From Acidovorax sp. 107 (GTDB lineage: Bacteria; Pseudomonadota; Gammaproteobacteria; Burkholderiales; Burkholderiaceae_C): DNA of 64,000 nucleotides. The DNA is taken from assembly GCF_003058055.1 (NCBI RefSeq), contig NZ_QBTZ01000001.1, positions 1,986,501-2,050,500 of the forward strand. Direction: 5' to 3'. The notes beneath the pieces were generated by a model. It worked only from the letters and a program-made list of their open reading frames with translations, did not search any database and was not told the origin of the DNA. Position numbers and translations under genes: made by a program. Of this stretch, positions 28,120-36,457 are shown one piece after another. Position 1 is the first letter of the stretch. Every line of letters begins with the position of its first letter.

Positions 28120-28140
28120 ATTGCATCATAATGATGCAAT
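28120..28140. promoter_or_regulatory. Perfect 10+10 palindrome before the cysB-like gene
   Basis: ATTGCATCAT (28120-28129), one central A, ATGATGCAAT (28131-28140). It ends 19 bases before the ATG and overlaps a plausible -10 element (CATAAT, 28127-28132). This is a likely operator, probably autoregulatory. Confidence 0.6.
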
Positions 28141-28159
28141 TCTTTAGGCAATATTCGAT

Positions 28160-29101
28160 ATGAATCTGCACCAATTCCGCTTCGTTCAAGAGGCTGCGCG
28201 TCGCAACCTCAACCTGACCGAGGCCGCCAAGGCCCTGCATACTTCGCAGCCGGGCGTTTCCAAGGCCATCATCGAGCTGGAAGAAGAACTGGGCGTGGAC
28301 ATCTTTGCCCGCCACGGCAAGCGCCTCAAGCGCATCACCGAGCCCGGCCAGCACGTGCTCAAGAGCATCGAAGTCATCATGCGCGAGGTGGGTAACCTCA
28401 AGCGCATTGGCGAGCAATTCAGCGCGCAAGACAGCGGCACCCTCAGCATCGCCACCACCCACACCCAGGCGCGCTACGTGCTGCCGGTGCCCGTGGCGCG
28501 GCTGCGCGAGGCCTACCCCAAGGTCAACGTGAGCCTGCACCAGGCCACGCCCCACGAAGTGGCCCGCATGATCATCGACGAGGTGGCCGAGATCGGCATG
28601 GCCACCGAATCCCTGGCCGACTACCCCGAACTCGTCACCCTGCCCTGCTACGAATGGCAGCACGTGCTGGTCGTGCCCAACGACCACCCGCTGGCGCAAA
28701 AGGAGCGCATTGGACTGGACGACCTGGCCCATGAGGCACTAATCACCTATCACCCCTCCTTCACCGGCCGGGGCAAGATCGACCACGCCTTTGCGGCGCG
28801 CAAACTCACGCCCCGCATCGTGCTCGAAGCCATCGACTCCGATGTGATCAAAACCTATGTGCGCCTGGGCCTGGGCATCGGCATCGTGGCCGAGATGGCC
28901 ATGCGCGACGACCCGGTGGGTGACCTCGCTGTGCGCCCCGTGGGCCACCTGTTCGGCCAGAGCGTGGCGCGCGTGGCCTTCAAGCGCGGCGCCTACCTGC
29001 GCAATTTTGTCTACAAGTTTGCCGAGCTGCTCAGCGACCGATTGAGCCGTGAACTCATCGCCCGCGCCATGACGGGCCATGTCAACGACTACGAACTCTG
29101 A
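28160..29101 (+). CDS. cysB: CysB-family LysR-type transcriptional regulator
   Basis: A 313-residue LysR regulator. The helix-turn-helix is LTEAAKALHTSQPGVSKAIIELEEELG (about residues 19-46). The co-inducer domain has TTHTQARYVLP, ATPHEVARMIIDEVAEIGMATE and HPSFTGRGKIDHAF, as in CysB/Cbl proteins that respond to O-acetylserine, thiosulfate or sulfate. It should activate sulfate-assimilation genes, which are not in the window. The adjacent cbiX fits that pathway. The palindrome at 28120-28140 sits where autoregulation would occur. Confidence 0.92.
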   Translation: MNLHQFRFVQEAARRNLNLTEAAKALHTSQPGVSKAIIELEEELGVDIFARHGKRLKRITEPGQHVLKSIEVIMREVGNLKRIGEQFSAQDSGTLSIATTHTQARYVLPVPVARLREAYPKVNVSLHQATPHEVARMIIDEVAEIGMATESLADYPELVTLPCYEWQHVLVVPNDHPLAQKERIGLDDLAHEALITYHPSFTGRGKIDHAFAARKLTPRIVLEAIDSDVIKTYVRLGLGIGIVAEMAMRDDPVGDLAVRPVGHLFGQSVARVAFKRGAYLRNFVYKFAELLSDRLSRELIARAMTGHVNDYEL

Positions 29102-29166
29102 CCTGCATTCAGGCCAGAAACATACTGACTCCTCCAGAATTTTCCCGTTTTCCAAGCCGCTGCGCC

Positions 29167-30333
29167 ATGACATCCACCACCGCCCGCACCCCCGCTTTCC
29201 CCAGCAAGCTGCCCAACGTCGGCACCACCATCTTCACCGTGATGTCCGCCCTGGCCACCGAGCACAAGGCCGTCAACCTGGGCCAGGGCTTCCCCGACTT
29301 TGAATGCGCGCCCGAGCTGGTGAACGCCGTCACTGCCGCCATGCAGGCCGGGCACAACCAGTACCCGCCCATGCCTGGCGTGCCCGCCCTGCGCGAAGCC
29401 GTGGCCCACAAGATCGAGGCGTTGCACGACCGGGCCTACCACCCCAACACCGAAATCACCATCACCGCGGGCGCCACGCAGGCCATCATCACCGCCATCC
29501 TGGCCATCGTGCACCCCGGCGACGAGGTGATCGTGCTCGACCCCTGCTACGACAGCTATGTACCCAACATCGAGCTGGCCGGTGGCAAGGCCGTGCGCGT
29601 GCCACTCACGCCCGGCACCTTCCGGCCCGACTTCGCCAGGATCAGCGCGGCCATCACGCCCCGCACCCGCGCCATCCTCATCAACAGCCCGCACAACCCC
29701 AGCGCCACCATCTGGACGGCCGAGGAAATGCGCCAGCTCGAAGACCTGCTCGCCCCCACCGACATCCTGCTCATCAGCGACGAGGTGTACGAGCACATGG
29801 TGTTCGACGGCGCCGAGCACCAGAGCGCCGCACGTTTTGCAGGCCTGGCCGCCCGTGCCTTCATCGTGTCGAGCTTTGGCAAGACCTTCCACGTCACCGG
29901 CTGGAAGGTCGGCACCGTGGCGGCCCCTGCCGCCCTGACGGCCGAGTTCCGCAAGGTGCACCAGTTCAATGTGTTCACCGTCAACACGCCCATGCAGCAC
30001 GGCCTGGCGGCCTACCTCCACGATCCCAAGCCTTACCTGCAACTGCCGGCCTTCTACCAGGCCAAACGCGACCTGTTCCGTCAGGGGCTAGAGGGCTCAC
30101 GCTTCAAGCTGCTGCCCAGCACCGGCAGCTACTTCCAGTGCGTGGACATCTCAGCGATCAGCGACTTGAACGAGGCCGATTTCTGCCAGTGGCTCACCCG
30201 CGAAGTGGGCGTGGCCGCGATTCCGTTGTCGGCGTTTTATGGCGATGGGTTTGACCAGCGTGTGGTGCGGTTCTGCTTCGCCAAGAAGGACGAGACGCTG
30301 CGCGCCGCGCTGGAACGGCTGCGCAAGCTGTGA
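29167..30333 (+). CDS. PLP-dependent aminotransferase (YbdL-like)
   Basis: A 388-residue fold-type I aminotransferase, class I/II. It has LGQGFPDFECAPELV, the AGATQAIITAI segment, the NSPHNPSATIW loop, the cofactor lysine K239 in SSFGKTFHVTGWK and the C-terminal arginine in VVRFCFAKKDETL. These features match methionine/kynurenine-type aminotransferases such as YbdL. It lies 65 bases after cysB on the same strand, and a methionine (sulfur) substrate would fit that neighbour, but this is inference. Confidence 0.9.
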   Translation: MTSTTARTPAFPSKLPNVGTTIFTVMSALATEHKAVNLGQGFPDFECAPELVNAVTAAMQAGHNQYPPMPGVPALREAVAHKIEALHDRAYHPNTEITITAGATQAIITAILAIVHPGDEVIVLDPCYDSYVPNIELAGGKAVRVPLTPGTFRPDFARISAAITPRTRAILINSPHNPSATIWTAEEMRQLEDLLAPTDILLISDEVYEHMVFDGAEHQSAARFAGLAARAFIVSSFGKTFHVTGWKVGTVAAPAALTAEFRKVHQFNVFTVNTPMQHGLAAYLHDPKPYLQLPAFYQAKRDLFRQGLEGSRFKLLPSTGSYFQCVDISAISDLNEADFCQWLTREVGVAAIPLSAFYGDGFDQRVVRFCFAKKDETLRAALERLRKL

Positions 30334-30354
30334 TCCGCAGGGCCTTTGAAGGCC

Positions 30355-31257
30355 CTAACGCGTCTGCCGCGCCAGCCACACACCCGCAGCCGCCAACCCC
30401 ATACCCGCCAGTGCCCAGCCGCTGAGCGTCTCGCCAAACATGGCCCAGGCGATCAGCGCCGTGGTGGGCGGGGTCAGGTAAAACAGGCTGGCCACGTTCA
30501 CCGCGCCGCCCCGGCGAATGAGCAAGTTCAGCAGGCTCACCGCGCCCAGTGACAACACCAGCACCAGCCAGCCCAGCGCAAACACAAACTCGCCGGTCCA
30601 CGATATGGCCATGGATTCGGTGGCGTAGGCGACGGCAGCCATAGCCACCGCACAGGGCAGGTACTGGATGACCGAACCCGTGCGCAAATCGAACGAGGGG
30701 CAAAACCGCTTTTGGTACAGCGTGCCCGCCGTGATGCCCAGCAGCGCAACCACCGCTGGCAGCAGCATGCCCAGCAAAGCACCCGCCGGCACGGTAGCCA
30801 CCTTGCCGGCCACCACCAGCGCGACGCCGGTAAAGCCCAGGGCCAGGCCCGCCCATTGGGCAGGCCGCACCTTCTCACCCAGCAAAGCCCCGGCCACCAG
30901 GGCTGTCAGCAGCGGCTGCAAGCCCACCACCAGCGCTGTGATGCCCGACGGCAGCCCGTGCCCAATCGCCATGAACACCCCGCCCAGGTAAACGCCATGC
31001 ACCAGCAGGCCCGACACCGCGATGTGACCCCAGGCCCTGCCCGTCGGTGGCCAGGGCGCACGCACCACCGCCACCACAGCCAGCATGAGCACGGTGACGA
31101 TGGCAAAGCGCAGCCCGAGAAAGGTCAGCGGCTCCACATACGGCAGACCCAGCTTGGCGCCGATAAAGCCGGTGCTCCAGAGCGCCACAAACAGCAGAGG
31201 GACAAGGGAATCGAGCGGACTGGAAGCGCTGGGACGGAGCGATGTGGCCTGGGTCAT
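30355..31257 (-). CDS. EamA-family (DMT) exporter
   Basis: A 300-residue inner-membrane protein with ten predicted helices in two EamA repeats (about residues 14-145 and 155-300). It contains LFVALWSTGFIGAKLGLPYVEPLTFLGLRF and the second-repeat end VNVASLFYLTPPTTALIAW. Such proteins export metabolites or amino acids; the substrate is not predictable. It converges with the aminotransferase gene, with about 20 bases between their stops. Confidence 0.9.
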   Translation of the reverse strand: MTQATSLRPSASSPLDSLVPLLFVALWSTGFIGAKLGLPYVEPLTFLGLRFAIVTVLMLAVVAVVRAPWPPTGRAWGHIAVSGLLVHGVYLGGVFMAIGHGLPSGITALVVGLQPLLTALVAGALLGEKVRPAQWAGLALGFTGVALVVAGKVATVPAGALLGMLLPAVVALLGITAGTLYQKRFCPSFDLRTGSVIQYLPCAVAMAAVAYATESMAISWTGEFVFALGWLVLVLSLGAVSLLNLLIRRGGAVNVASLFYLTPPTTALIAWAMFGETLSGWALAGMGLAAAGVWLARQTR

Positions 31258-31444
31258 GAAGAAAAGAAGCGTGATGCAGGGTGGGGATGATCGCAGCTTG
31301 CGAGCGCCTTTGCTGCGGGCTGATGTGAGCGCTCTCCAATGACCCGTTGGGAGAACGGACAGACCTCAAGGTGCGCCACACGCCGAACGTGCAGACACCC
31401 GAAACCAGTGCGAGCACCGGCAAACCCGCGCTTCAACGCAAAAC
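31258..31444. other. Non-coding stretch before the kdp regulatory region
   Basis: These 187 bases between the EamA gene and the dispersed repeat hold nothing I can identify beyond the probable promoter of the EamA gene on the minus strand. Confidence 0.4.
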
Positions 31445-31508
31445 TTTGAATAAAAACAGCCTTTAGCGCTTGAATATCATGCGCATGAAGCTATAAATTC
31501 AATAGCAA
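31445..31508 (+). repeat. Dispersed palindromic repeat, copy 3
   Basis: It reads TTTGAATAAAAACAGCC, TTAGCGCTTG, a spacer, TGCGCATGAAGCTATAAATT and ATAGC. The central arms are AGCGC/GCGC(A), and the tail AGCTAT...ATAGC forms a second small hairpin. It lies just upstream of the KdpE-like sites. Confidence 0.7.
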
Positions 31509-31551
31509 ACCACCATACATCTTTCTGCCCACCTGGCCTGGCGTCCGCGCA

Positions 31552-31605
31552 TCTTGATGCGATCTTGATATCGCACCCCGCACTCTTGCGCCCGTCTTGA
31601 TGCGG
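31552..31605 (+). promoter_or_regulatory. Two pairs of TCTTG direct repeats, putative KdpE operators
   Basis: TCTTG occurs at 31552, 31563, 31584 and 31595, that is, two pairs each with 11-base spacing and 32 bases (three turns) between pairs. The fuller unit is TCTTGATGCG. OmpR-type regulators such as KdpE bind tandem direct repeats one helical turn apart. The last repeat lies just upstream of a possible -10 (TAGCAT, 31613-31618), where an activator would contact RNA polymerase. Confidence 0.6.
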
Positions 31606-31643
31606 CCGTTCCTAGCATCGGTCCATGTCTCAAGGAGGACGAT

Positions 31644-31751
31644 ATGGACTGGATATTGATGACGGTGGGAGGCCTGCAGTGGCTGACCGTCTATGGCTTG
31701 GCCAAAGGTTGCGCGCTGCTGCAACGCCAGGCACAAGGGGGGCGGTCATGA
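31644..31751 (+). CDS. Small membrane peptide gene ahead of kdpF
   Basis: This 35-codon gene encodes a peptide starting [20 protein letters not shown], hydrophobic for about 25 residues, with a polar basic end (QRQAQGGRS). It has the best ribosome-binding site of the operon (AAGGAGGA, five to six bases before ATG 31644), and its TGA overlaps the ATG of kdpF. KdpF in turn overlaps kdpA, so the three are translationally chained. I know of no named Kdp subunit with this sequence. It may be a second KdpF-like stabilising peptide or a leader whose translation sets kdpFA expression. Confidence 0.65.
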   Translation: MDWILMTVGGLQWLTVYGLAKGCALLQRQAQGGRS

Positions 31752-31843
31752 CCAGCGGCTGGATGATTCTGGCGGCCGTGCTGGCTGCAGGCCTCTTGGT
31801 GTACTTGGTCGCGGTGCTGCTGCGGCCAGAGGACTTTTCATGA
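31748..31843 (+). CDS. kdpF: K+-transporting ATPase subunit KdpF
   Basis: A 31-residue single-helix membrane peptide ([20 protein letters not shown], ending LLRPEDFS) that stabilises the KdpABC complex. Size and the C-terminal RPE motif are typical. The start overlaps the stop of the small ORF upstream, and its stop overlaps the kdpA start. The frame is also open back to an ATG at 31625, but that longer form would lack both the family start and the good ribosome-binding site. Confidence 0.88.
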   Translation: MTSGWMILAAVLAAGLLVYLVAVLLRPEDFS

Positions 31844-33633
31844 GCACCGGTGCCTGGCTGCAATTGGCAGTGTTTTTGGCACTGCTGCTGGCGCTGGCTT
31901 GGCCGCTGGCGCGTTACATCGACACCGTGATGGCGGGCCGCTTTGCCCTGGGGCGACGGCTGGAGGGGCCGCTGTTCCAACTGGCTGGCGTGCGGCCCGA
32001 GGAAGAAACCGGCTGGCTGCGCTACGCGCTGGGCCTGCTGGTGTTCAACGGCCTGGGCGTGCTGGCGGTGTATGCGCTGCAGCGCTGGCAGGCCGTGTTG
32101 CCATTCAACCCGCAGAGCATGGCTGCGGTGGCACCCGACTCGGCCTTCAACACCGCCATCAGTTTTGTCACCAACACCAACTGGCAGGGCTATGGCGGCG
32201 AGAGCACCATGAGCTACCTCACGCAGATGCTGGCGCTGACGGTGCAGAACTTTCTGTCTGCCGCCACGGGCCTCGTCGTCGTCGTGGCATTGGTGCGCGG
32301 CTTTTCCCGGCACTCCGTACAAAGCATTGGCAACGTGTGGGCCGACATCACCCGTGCCACGCTGTGGGTGCTACTGCCCCTGTCGCTGGTGCTGGCCGTG
32401 GTGTTTGCAGGCCAGGGCGTGATCCAGAACCTGTCGCCCTATACCGAAGTGCAGACGCTGGAGCCCGTGCACTACGACGCCCCCAAGCTCGATAGCGCGG
32501 GCCAACCCGTGCTCGACGCCCAGGGCGCCCCAGTCACCGAGCCCGCCACGCAAGCCACCCAGACGCTGGCCATGGGCCCCGTGGCCTCGCAGCTGGCCAT
32601 CAAGATGCTGGGCACCAACGGCGGCGGCTACTTCAACGCCAACTCGGCCCACCCGTTCGAGAACCCCTCGGCCGCCAGCAACCTGTTGCAGATGCTGGCC
32701 ATCTTCCTCATCCCCGCCGCGCTGTGCCTGGTGTTTGGCCGCATGGTGGGCGATGAGCGCCAGGGCTGGACGATTCTGGCCACGATGAGCCTGCTGTTTG
32801 TGGTGGCCGTGGTGGCAGCCACTGCCTTTGAGCAACAGGGCAACCCGCTGCTGGCATCGCTGGGCGTGGACCAGGCCGCCAGCGCCTTGCAGGCGGGCGG
32901 CAACATGGAAGGCAAGGAGACGCGCTTTGGCATCGCCACTTCGGCCCTGTTCGCCGTCATCACCACAGCCGCCAGCTGCGGCGCAGTGATTGCCATGCAC
33001 GACAGCTTCACACCCCTGGGTGGCATGGTGCCCATGGTGCTCATGCAGATGGGCGAGGTGGTGTTTGGCGGCGTGGGCTCGGGCCTGTACGGCATGCTGG
33101 TGTTCGCCATCATGGCCGTGTTCATCGCCGGGCTGATGATTGGCCGCACGCCCGAGTACTTGGGCAAGAAGATCGAGACGCACGAGATGAAGCTCGTTGC
33201 CATCGCCATCCTCGTCACGCCCCTGCTGGTGCTGCTGGGCACCGCCGTGGCGGTGATGAGCGAGGCGGGCCGCGCAGGCCTCTCCAACCCCGGCGCGCAC
33301 GGCTTCAGCCAGGTGCTGTACGCGCTGTCTTCCGCCGCCAACAACAACGGCAGCGCCTTTGCAGGCCTGTCGGCCAACACGCCTTTCTACAACGTGCTGC
33401 TGGCCGTGGCCATGTGGCTGGGCCGCTTTGGCGTGATCGTGCCGGTGCTGGCCATGGCCGGGTCTCTGGCCGCCAAAAAGCGCGCCACCGCCACCGATGG
33501 CACCTTGCCCACGCACGGCCCGCTGTTTGTAGCGCTGCTGGCAGGCGTGGTGCTGCTGGTGGGCTTGCTGAACTATGTGCCCGCCCTGGCGCTGGGCCCG
33601 GTGGTTGAGCACCTGGTGCTGACCACACGCTAA
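31840..33633 (+). CDS. kdpA: K+-transporting ATPase subunit KdpA
   Basis: A 597-residue K+-channel-like subunit with about ten membrane helices. The selectivity-filter regions of the four repeats include [55 protein letters not shown] (as TTAASCGAV) and [15 protein letters not shown]. It forms the high-affinity K+ path that KdpB drives. The start at 31840 overlaps kdpF. Confidence 0.97.
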   Translation: MSTGAWLQLAVFLALLLALAWPLARYIDTVMAGRFALGRRLEGPLFQLAGVRPEEETGWLRYALGLLVFNGLGVLAVYALQRWQAVLPFNPQSMAAVAPDSAFNTAISFVTNTNWQGYGGESTMSYLTQMLALTVQNFLSAATGLVVVVALVRGFSRHSVQSIGNVWADITRATLWVLLPLSLVLAVVFAGQGVIQNLSPYTEVQTLEPVHYDAPKLDSAGQPVLDAQGAPVTEPATQATQTLAMGPVASQLAIKMLGTNGGGYFNANSAHPFENPSAASNLLQMLAIFLIPAALCLVFGRMVGDERQGWTILATMSLLFVVAVVAATAFEQQGNPLLASLGVDQAASALQAGGNMEGKETRFGIATSALFAVITTAASCGAVIAMHDSFTPLGGMVPMVLMQMGEVVFGGVGSGLYGMLVFAIMAVFIAGLMIGRTPEYLGKKIETHEMKLVAIAILVTPLLVLLGTAVAVMSEAGRAGLSNPGAHGFSQVLYALSSAANNNGSAFAGLSANTPFYNVLLAVAMWLGRFGVIVPVLAMAGSLAAKKRATATDGTLPTHGPLFVALLAGVVLLVGLLNYVPALALGPVVEHLVLTTR

Positions 33634-33654
33634 AGAAATGGCACGGAGATTGTG

Positions 33655-35721
33655 ATGACTCGCAAGACATTGACCCTGTTCGACCCCGCCCTGGTGCGCC
33701 CCGCGCTGCTGGAGGCCTTCAAAAAGCTGGACCCGCGCGTGCAATGGCGCAACCCGGTGATGTTTGTGGTGTACGTGGGCAGCGCCTTCACCACCGCGCT
33801 GGCCGCTAGCCAACCCGAGGGCTTCACGGCAGCCGTCGCGCTGTGGCTGTGGTTCACCGTGCTGTTCGCCAACTTTGCCGAGGCCATGGCCGAAGGCCGC
33901 AGCAAGGCCCAGGCGGCCTCGCTGCGTGGCCTGAAAAAGCAGACCTGGGCGAAAAAGCTAGACGGCCAGTTTGACTGCACCACCCCACGCACCGAAATGA
34001 CCTGGCTGCCGCTGGAGGCCGCCAACCTGCGCAAGGGCGATGTGGTGCTGGTGGAAGCCGGTGACATCATTCCCGCCGATGGCGAAGTGATCGACGGCGT
34101 GGCCTCGGTGGACGAAAGCGCCATCACGGGCGAGTCCGCACCGGTGATCCGCGAATCCGGCGGCGACTTCTCGGCCGTGACCGGCGGCACCCGCGTGCTG
34201 TCCGACTGGATCGTGGTGCGCGTGGCCGTGAACCCCGGCGAGACCTTTGTGGACCGCATGATCGCCATGGTCGAAAACGCCAAGCGCCACAAGACGCCCA
34301 ACGAGATCGCGCTGACCATCCTGCTGGTGGCGCTGACCATCGTCTTCTTGGGCGTCGTCGTCACGCTGCTGCCGTTCTCGCTGTTCAGCGTGCAGGCCAG
34401 CGGCGCGGGCGAGCCGGTGAGCCTGGTGGTGCTGGTGGCCCTGCTGGTGTGCCTGATCCCCACCACCATCGCCGGCCTGCTCAGCGCCATTGGCGTGGCA
34501 GGCATGAGCCGCATGATGCAGGCCAATGTGATCGCCACCTCGGGCCGCGCAGTGGAGGCGGCAGGCGACGTGGACGTGCTGCTGCTGGACAAGACCGGCA
34601 CCATCACGCTGGGCAACCGGCAGGCTAGCCAGTTCGTGTCTGCCCCCGGCGTGACCGATGCTGCATTGGCCGATGCCGCGCAGCTTGCATCGCTGGCCGA
34701 CGAAACCCCCGAAGGCCGCAGCATCGTGGTGCTGGCCAAGCAGAAGTTCAACCTGCGCGAGCGCGACCTCTCCAGCCTGCAAGCCACGTTCGTGCCGTTC
34801 ACTGCGCAAACGCGTATGAGTGGCGTGGACTTGCCCGGCCCCCGCCTGCTGCGCAAGGGTGCGGCCGATGCCATCCGCAAGCATGTGGAGGCCCTGGGTG
34901 GTCGCTTCCCCACCGCCGTGCAGACGGCTGTGGACGATGTATCGCGCCGTGGCAGCACGCCGCTGGTGGTGGCCGATGGCGCCCATGTGCTGGGCGTGGT
35001 GGAGCTGAAAGACGTGGTGAAGGGGGGCATCAAGGAACGCTTTGCCGAGCTGCGCCGCATGGGCATCAAGACCGTGATGGTGACGGGCGACAACCGCCTG
35101 ACGGCTGCCGCCATTGCCGCCGAGGCGGGTGTGGACGACTTTCTGGCCGAGGCCACGCCCGAGGCGAAGCTTCAGCTCATCCGCAGCTACCAGGCCAATG
35201 GCCAGCTGGTGGCCATGACGGGCGACGGCACCAACGACGCCCCCGCCCTCGCCCAGGCCGATGTGGCCGTGGCCATGAACACTGGCACCCAGGCCGCCAA
35301 GGAGGCCGGCAACATGGTGGACCTGGACAGCAACCCCACCAAGCTCATCGAGATCGTGGAGACCGGCAAGCAGATGCTGATGACGCGCGGCTCGCTCACC
35401 ACCTTCAGCATCGCCAACGACATCGCTAAGTACTTCGCCATCATCCCTGCGGCCTTCGTCACCACCTACCCGCAGCTGTCGGCGCTGAACTTCATGCACC
35501 TGGCCAGCCCCTCGTCGGCCATCCTGTCCGCCGTGGTGTTCAACGCGCTGATCATCATCTTTTTGATCCCGCTGGCCCTGAAGGGCGTGGCCTACCGCGC
35601 CGTCGGCGCCGCCGCGCTGCTGCGCCGCAATCTGACCATCTATGGGCTGGGGGGCATGGTGGTGCCGTTCATTGGCATCAAGTTGATTGACATGGTGTTG
35701 GCCGCAGCCGGGTTGACCTGA
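33655..35721 (+). CDS. kdpB: K+-transporting P-type ATPase subunit KdpB
   Basis: A 688-residue catalytic subunit. The phosphorylated aspartate is D312 in [10 protein letters not shown]. The actuator motif is [12 protein letters not shown], the nucleotide-binding domain has KGAADAIRK, and the hinge motif is [26 protein letters not shown] hydrolysis here powers K+ uptake through KdpA. The ATG at 33655 (GGAG six bases upstream) is preferred to a GTG at 33652. Confidence 0.97.
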   Translation: MTRKTLTLFDPALVRPALLEAFKKLDPRVQWRNPVMFVVYVGSAFTTALAASQPEGFTAAVALWLWFTVLFANFAEAMAEGRSKAQAASLRGLKKQTWAKKLDGQFDCTTPRTEMTWLPLEAANLRKGDVVLVEAGDIIPADGEVIDGVASVDESAITGESAPVIRESGGDFSAVTGGTRVLSDWIVVRVAVNPGETFVDRMIAMVENAKRHKTPNEIALTILLVALTIVFLGVVVTLLPFSLFSVQASGAGEPVSLVVLVALLVCLIPTTIAGLLSAIGVAGMSRMMQANVIATSGRAVEAAGDVDVLLLDKTGTITLGNRQASQFVSAPGVTDAALADAAQLASLADETPEGRSIVVLAKQKFNLRERDLSSLQATFVPFTAQTRMSGVDLPGPRLLRKGAADAIRKHVEALGGRFPTAVQTAVDDVSRRGSTPLVVADGAHVLGVVELKDVVKGGIKERFAELRRMGIKTVMVTGDNRLTAAAIAAEAGVDDFLAEATPEAKLQLIRSYQANGQLVAMTGDGTNDAPALAQADVAVAMNTGTQAAKEAGNMVDLDSNPTKLIEIVETGKQMLMTRGSLTTFSIANDIAKYFAIIPAAFVTTYPQLSALNFMHLASPSSAILSAVVFNALIIIFLIPLALKGVAYRAVGAAALLRRNLTIYGLGGMVVPFIGIKLIDMVLAAAGLT

Positions 35722-35772
35722 TCGCTGCCCACCCGCCAACACAGCGCTCTCATCACTGACAAGGAAAATCGT

Positions 35773-36390
35773 ATGCCTATCCGTATTCCCCGCGACGACG
35801 TGCCCACCAGCGCAGGCGGCCTGCTGCGCCCCGCCCTCACGTTGTTTGTCGTGCTGTCCCTCGTCACCGGCCTACTCTACCCGCTGGCCGTCACGGGCGT
35901 GGCACAAACCGCCTTCCCGCACCAGGCCAACGGCAGCCTCATCACCCAGGGTGGCAAGACGGTGGGCTCCGAGCTCATCGGCCAGTCGTTCACCGAGCCC
36001 GGCCACTTCTGGGGCCGCCCCTCAGCCACAGCGCCTATGCCTTACAACGCGTCAGCCTCGGGTGGCTCTAACCTGGGTCCCACTAACCCGGCGCTAGCCG
36101 AAGCCGTCAAGACGCGCATCGAGGCCCTGCGCGCTGCCGACCCCGGCAACACCCAACCCGTTCCGGTGGATCTGGTCACCGCATCGGCCAGCGGGCTGGA
36201 CCCGCACATTAGCCCGGCAGCCGCCGCCTACCAGACCGAGCGAGTGGCCCGCGCCCGGGGCCTGCCCGTGGCGCAAGTGCAGGCACTGGTGAAGCAACAC
36301 ACCCAAAGCCCCTGGCTGGGCCTGCTGGGTGAGCCGCGTGTGAACGTTTTGGCCTTGAATCTGGCACTCGATTCGCTATCAAATAAATAG
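35773..36390 (+). CDS. kdpC: K+-transporting ATPase subunit KdpC
   Basis: A 205-residue subunit with one N-terminal helix ([21 protein letters not shown]) and a periplasmic domain with [20 protein letters not shown] and [13 protein letters not shown]. The last residues, DSLSNK, and the TAG stop are encoded by the start of a dispersed repeat copy, so the original C-terminus probably ended differently. It follows kdpB by about 50 bases. Confidence 0.96.
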   Translation: MPIRIPRDDVPTSAGGLLRPALTLFVVLSLVTGLLYPLAVTGVAQTAFPHQANGSLITQGGKTVGSELIGQSFTEPGHFWGRPSATAPMPYNASASGGSNLGPTNPALAEAVKTRIEALRAADPGNTQPVPVDLVTASASGLDPHISPAAAAYQTERVARARGLPVAQVQALVKQHTQSPWLGLLGEPRVNVLALNLALDSLSNK

Positions 36391-36437
36391 CTATCAGCGC
36401 AATTGATACTAGCGCTTGAGGCCTATTCGACATCAAA
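36373..36437 (-). repeat. Dispersed palindromic repeat, copy 4 (overlaps kdpC stop)
   Basis: On the minus strand it reads TTTGATGTCGAATAGGCCTC, AAGCGCTAGTATCAATTGCG, CTGATAGCTATTTATTTGAT, then AGC, the order of the consensus. The tail hairpin is GCTAT...ATAGC. It spans the kdpC stop codon and most of the gap to kdpD. Confidence 0.7.
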
Positions 36438-36457
36438 TTGGTGGATACACTGTGCCC

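Noticed and set aside
33630-35742. Long open frames opposite kdpB
   Set aside because: They are complements of the P-type ATPase, whose motifs are intact. No ribosome-binding site or domain supports them.
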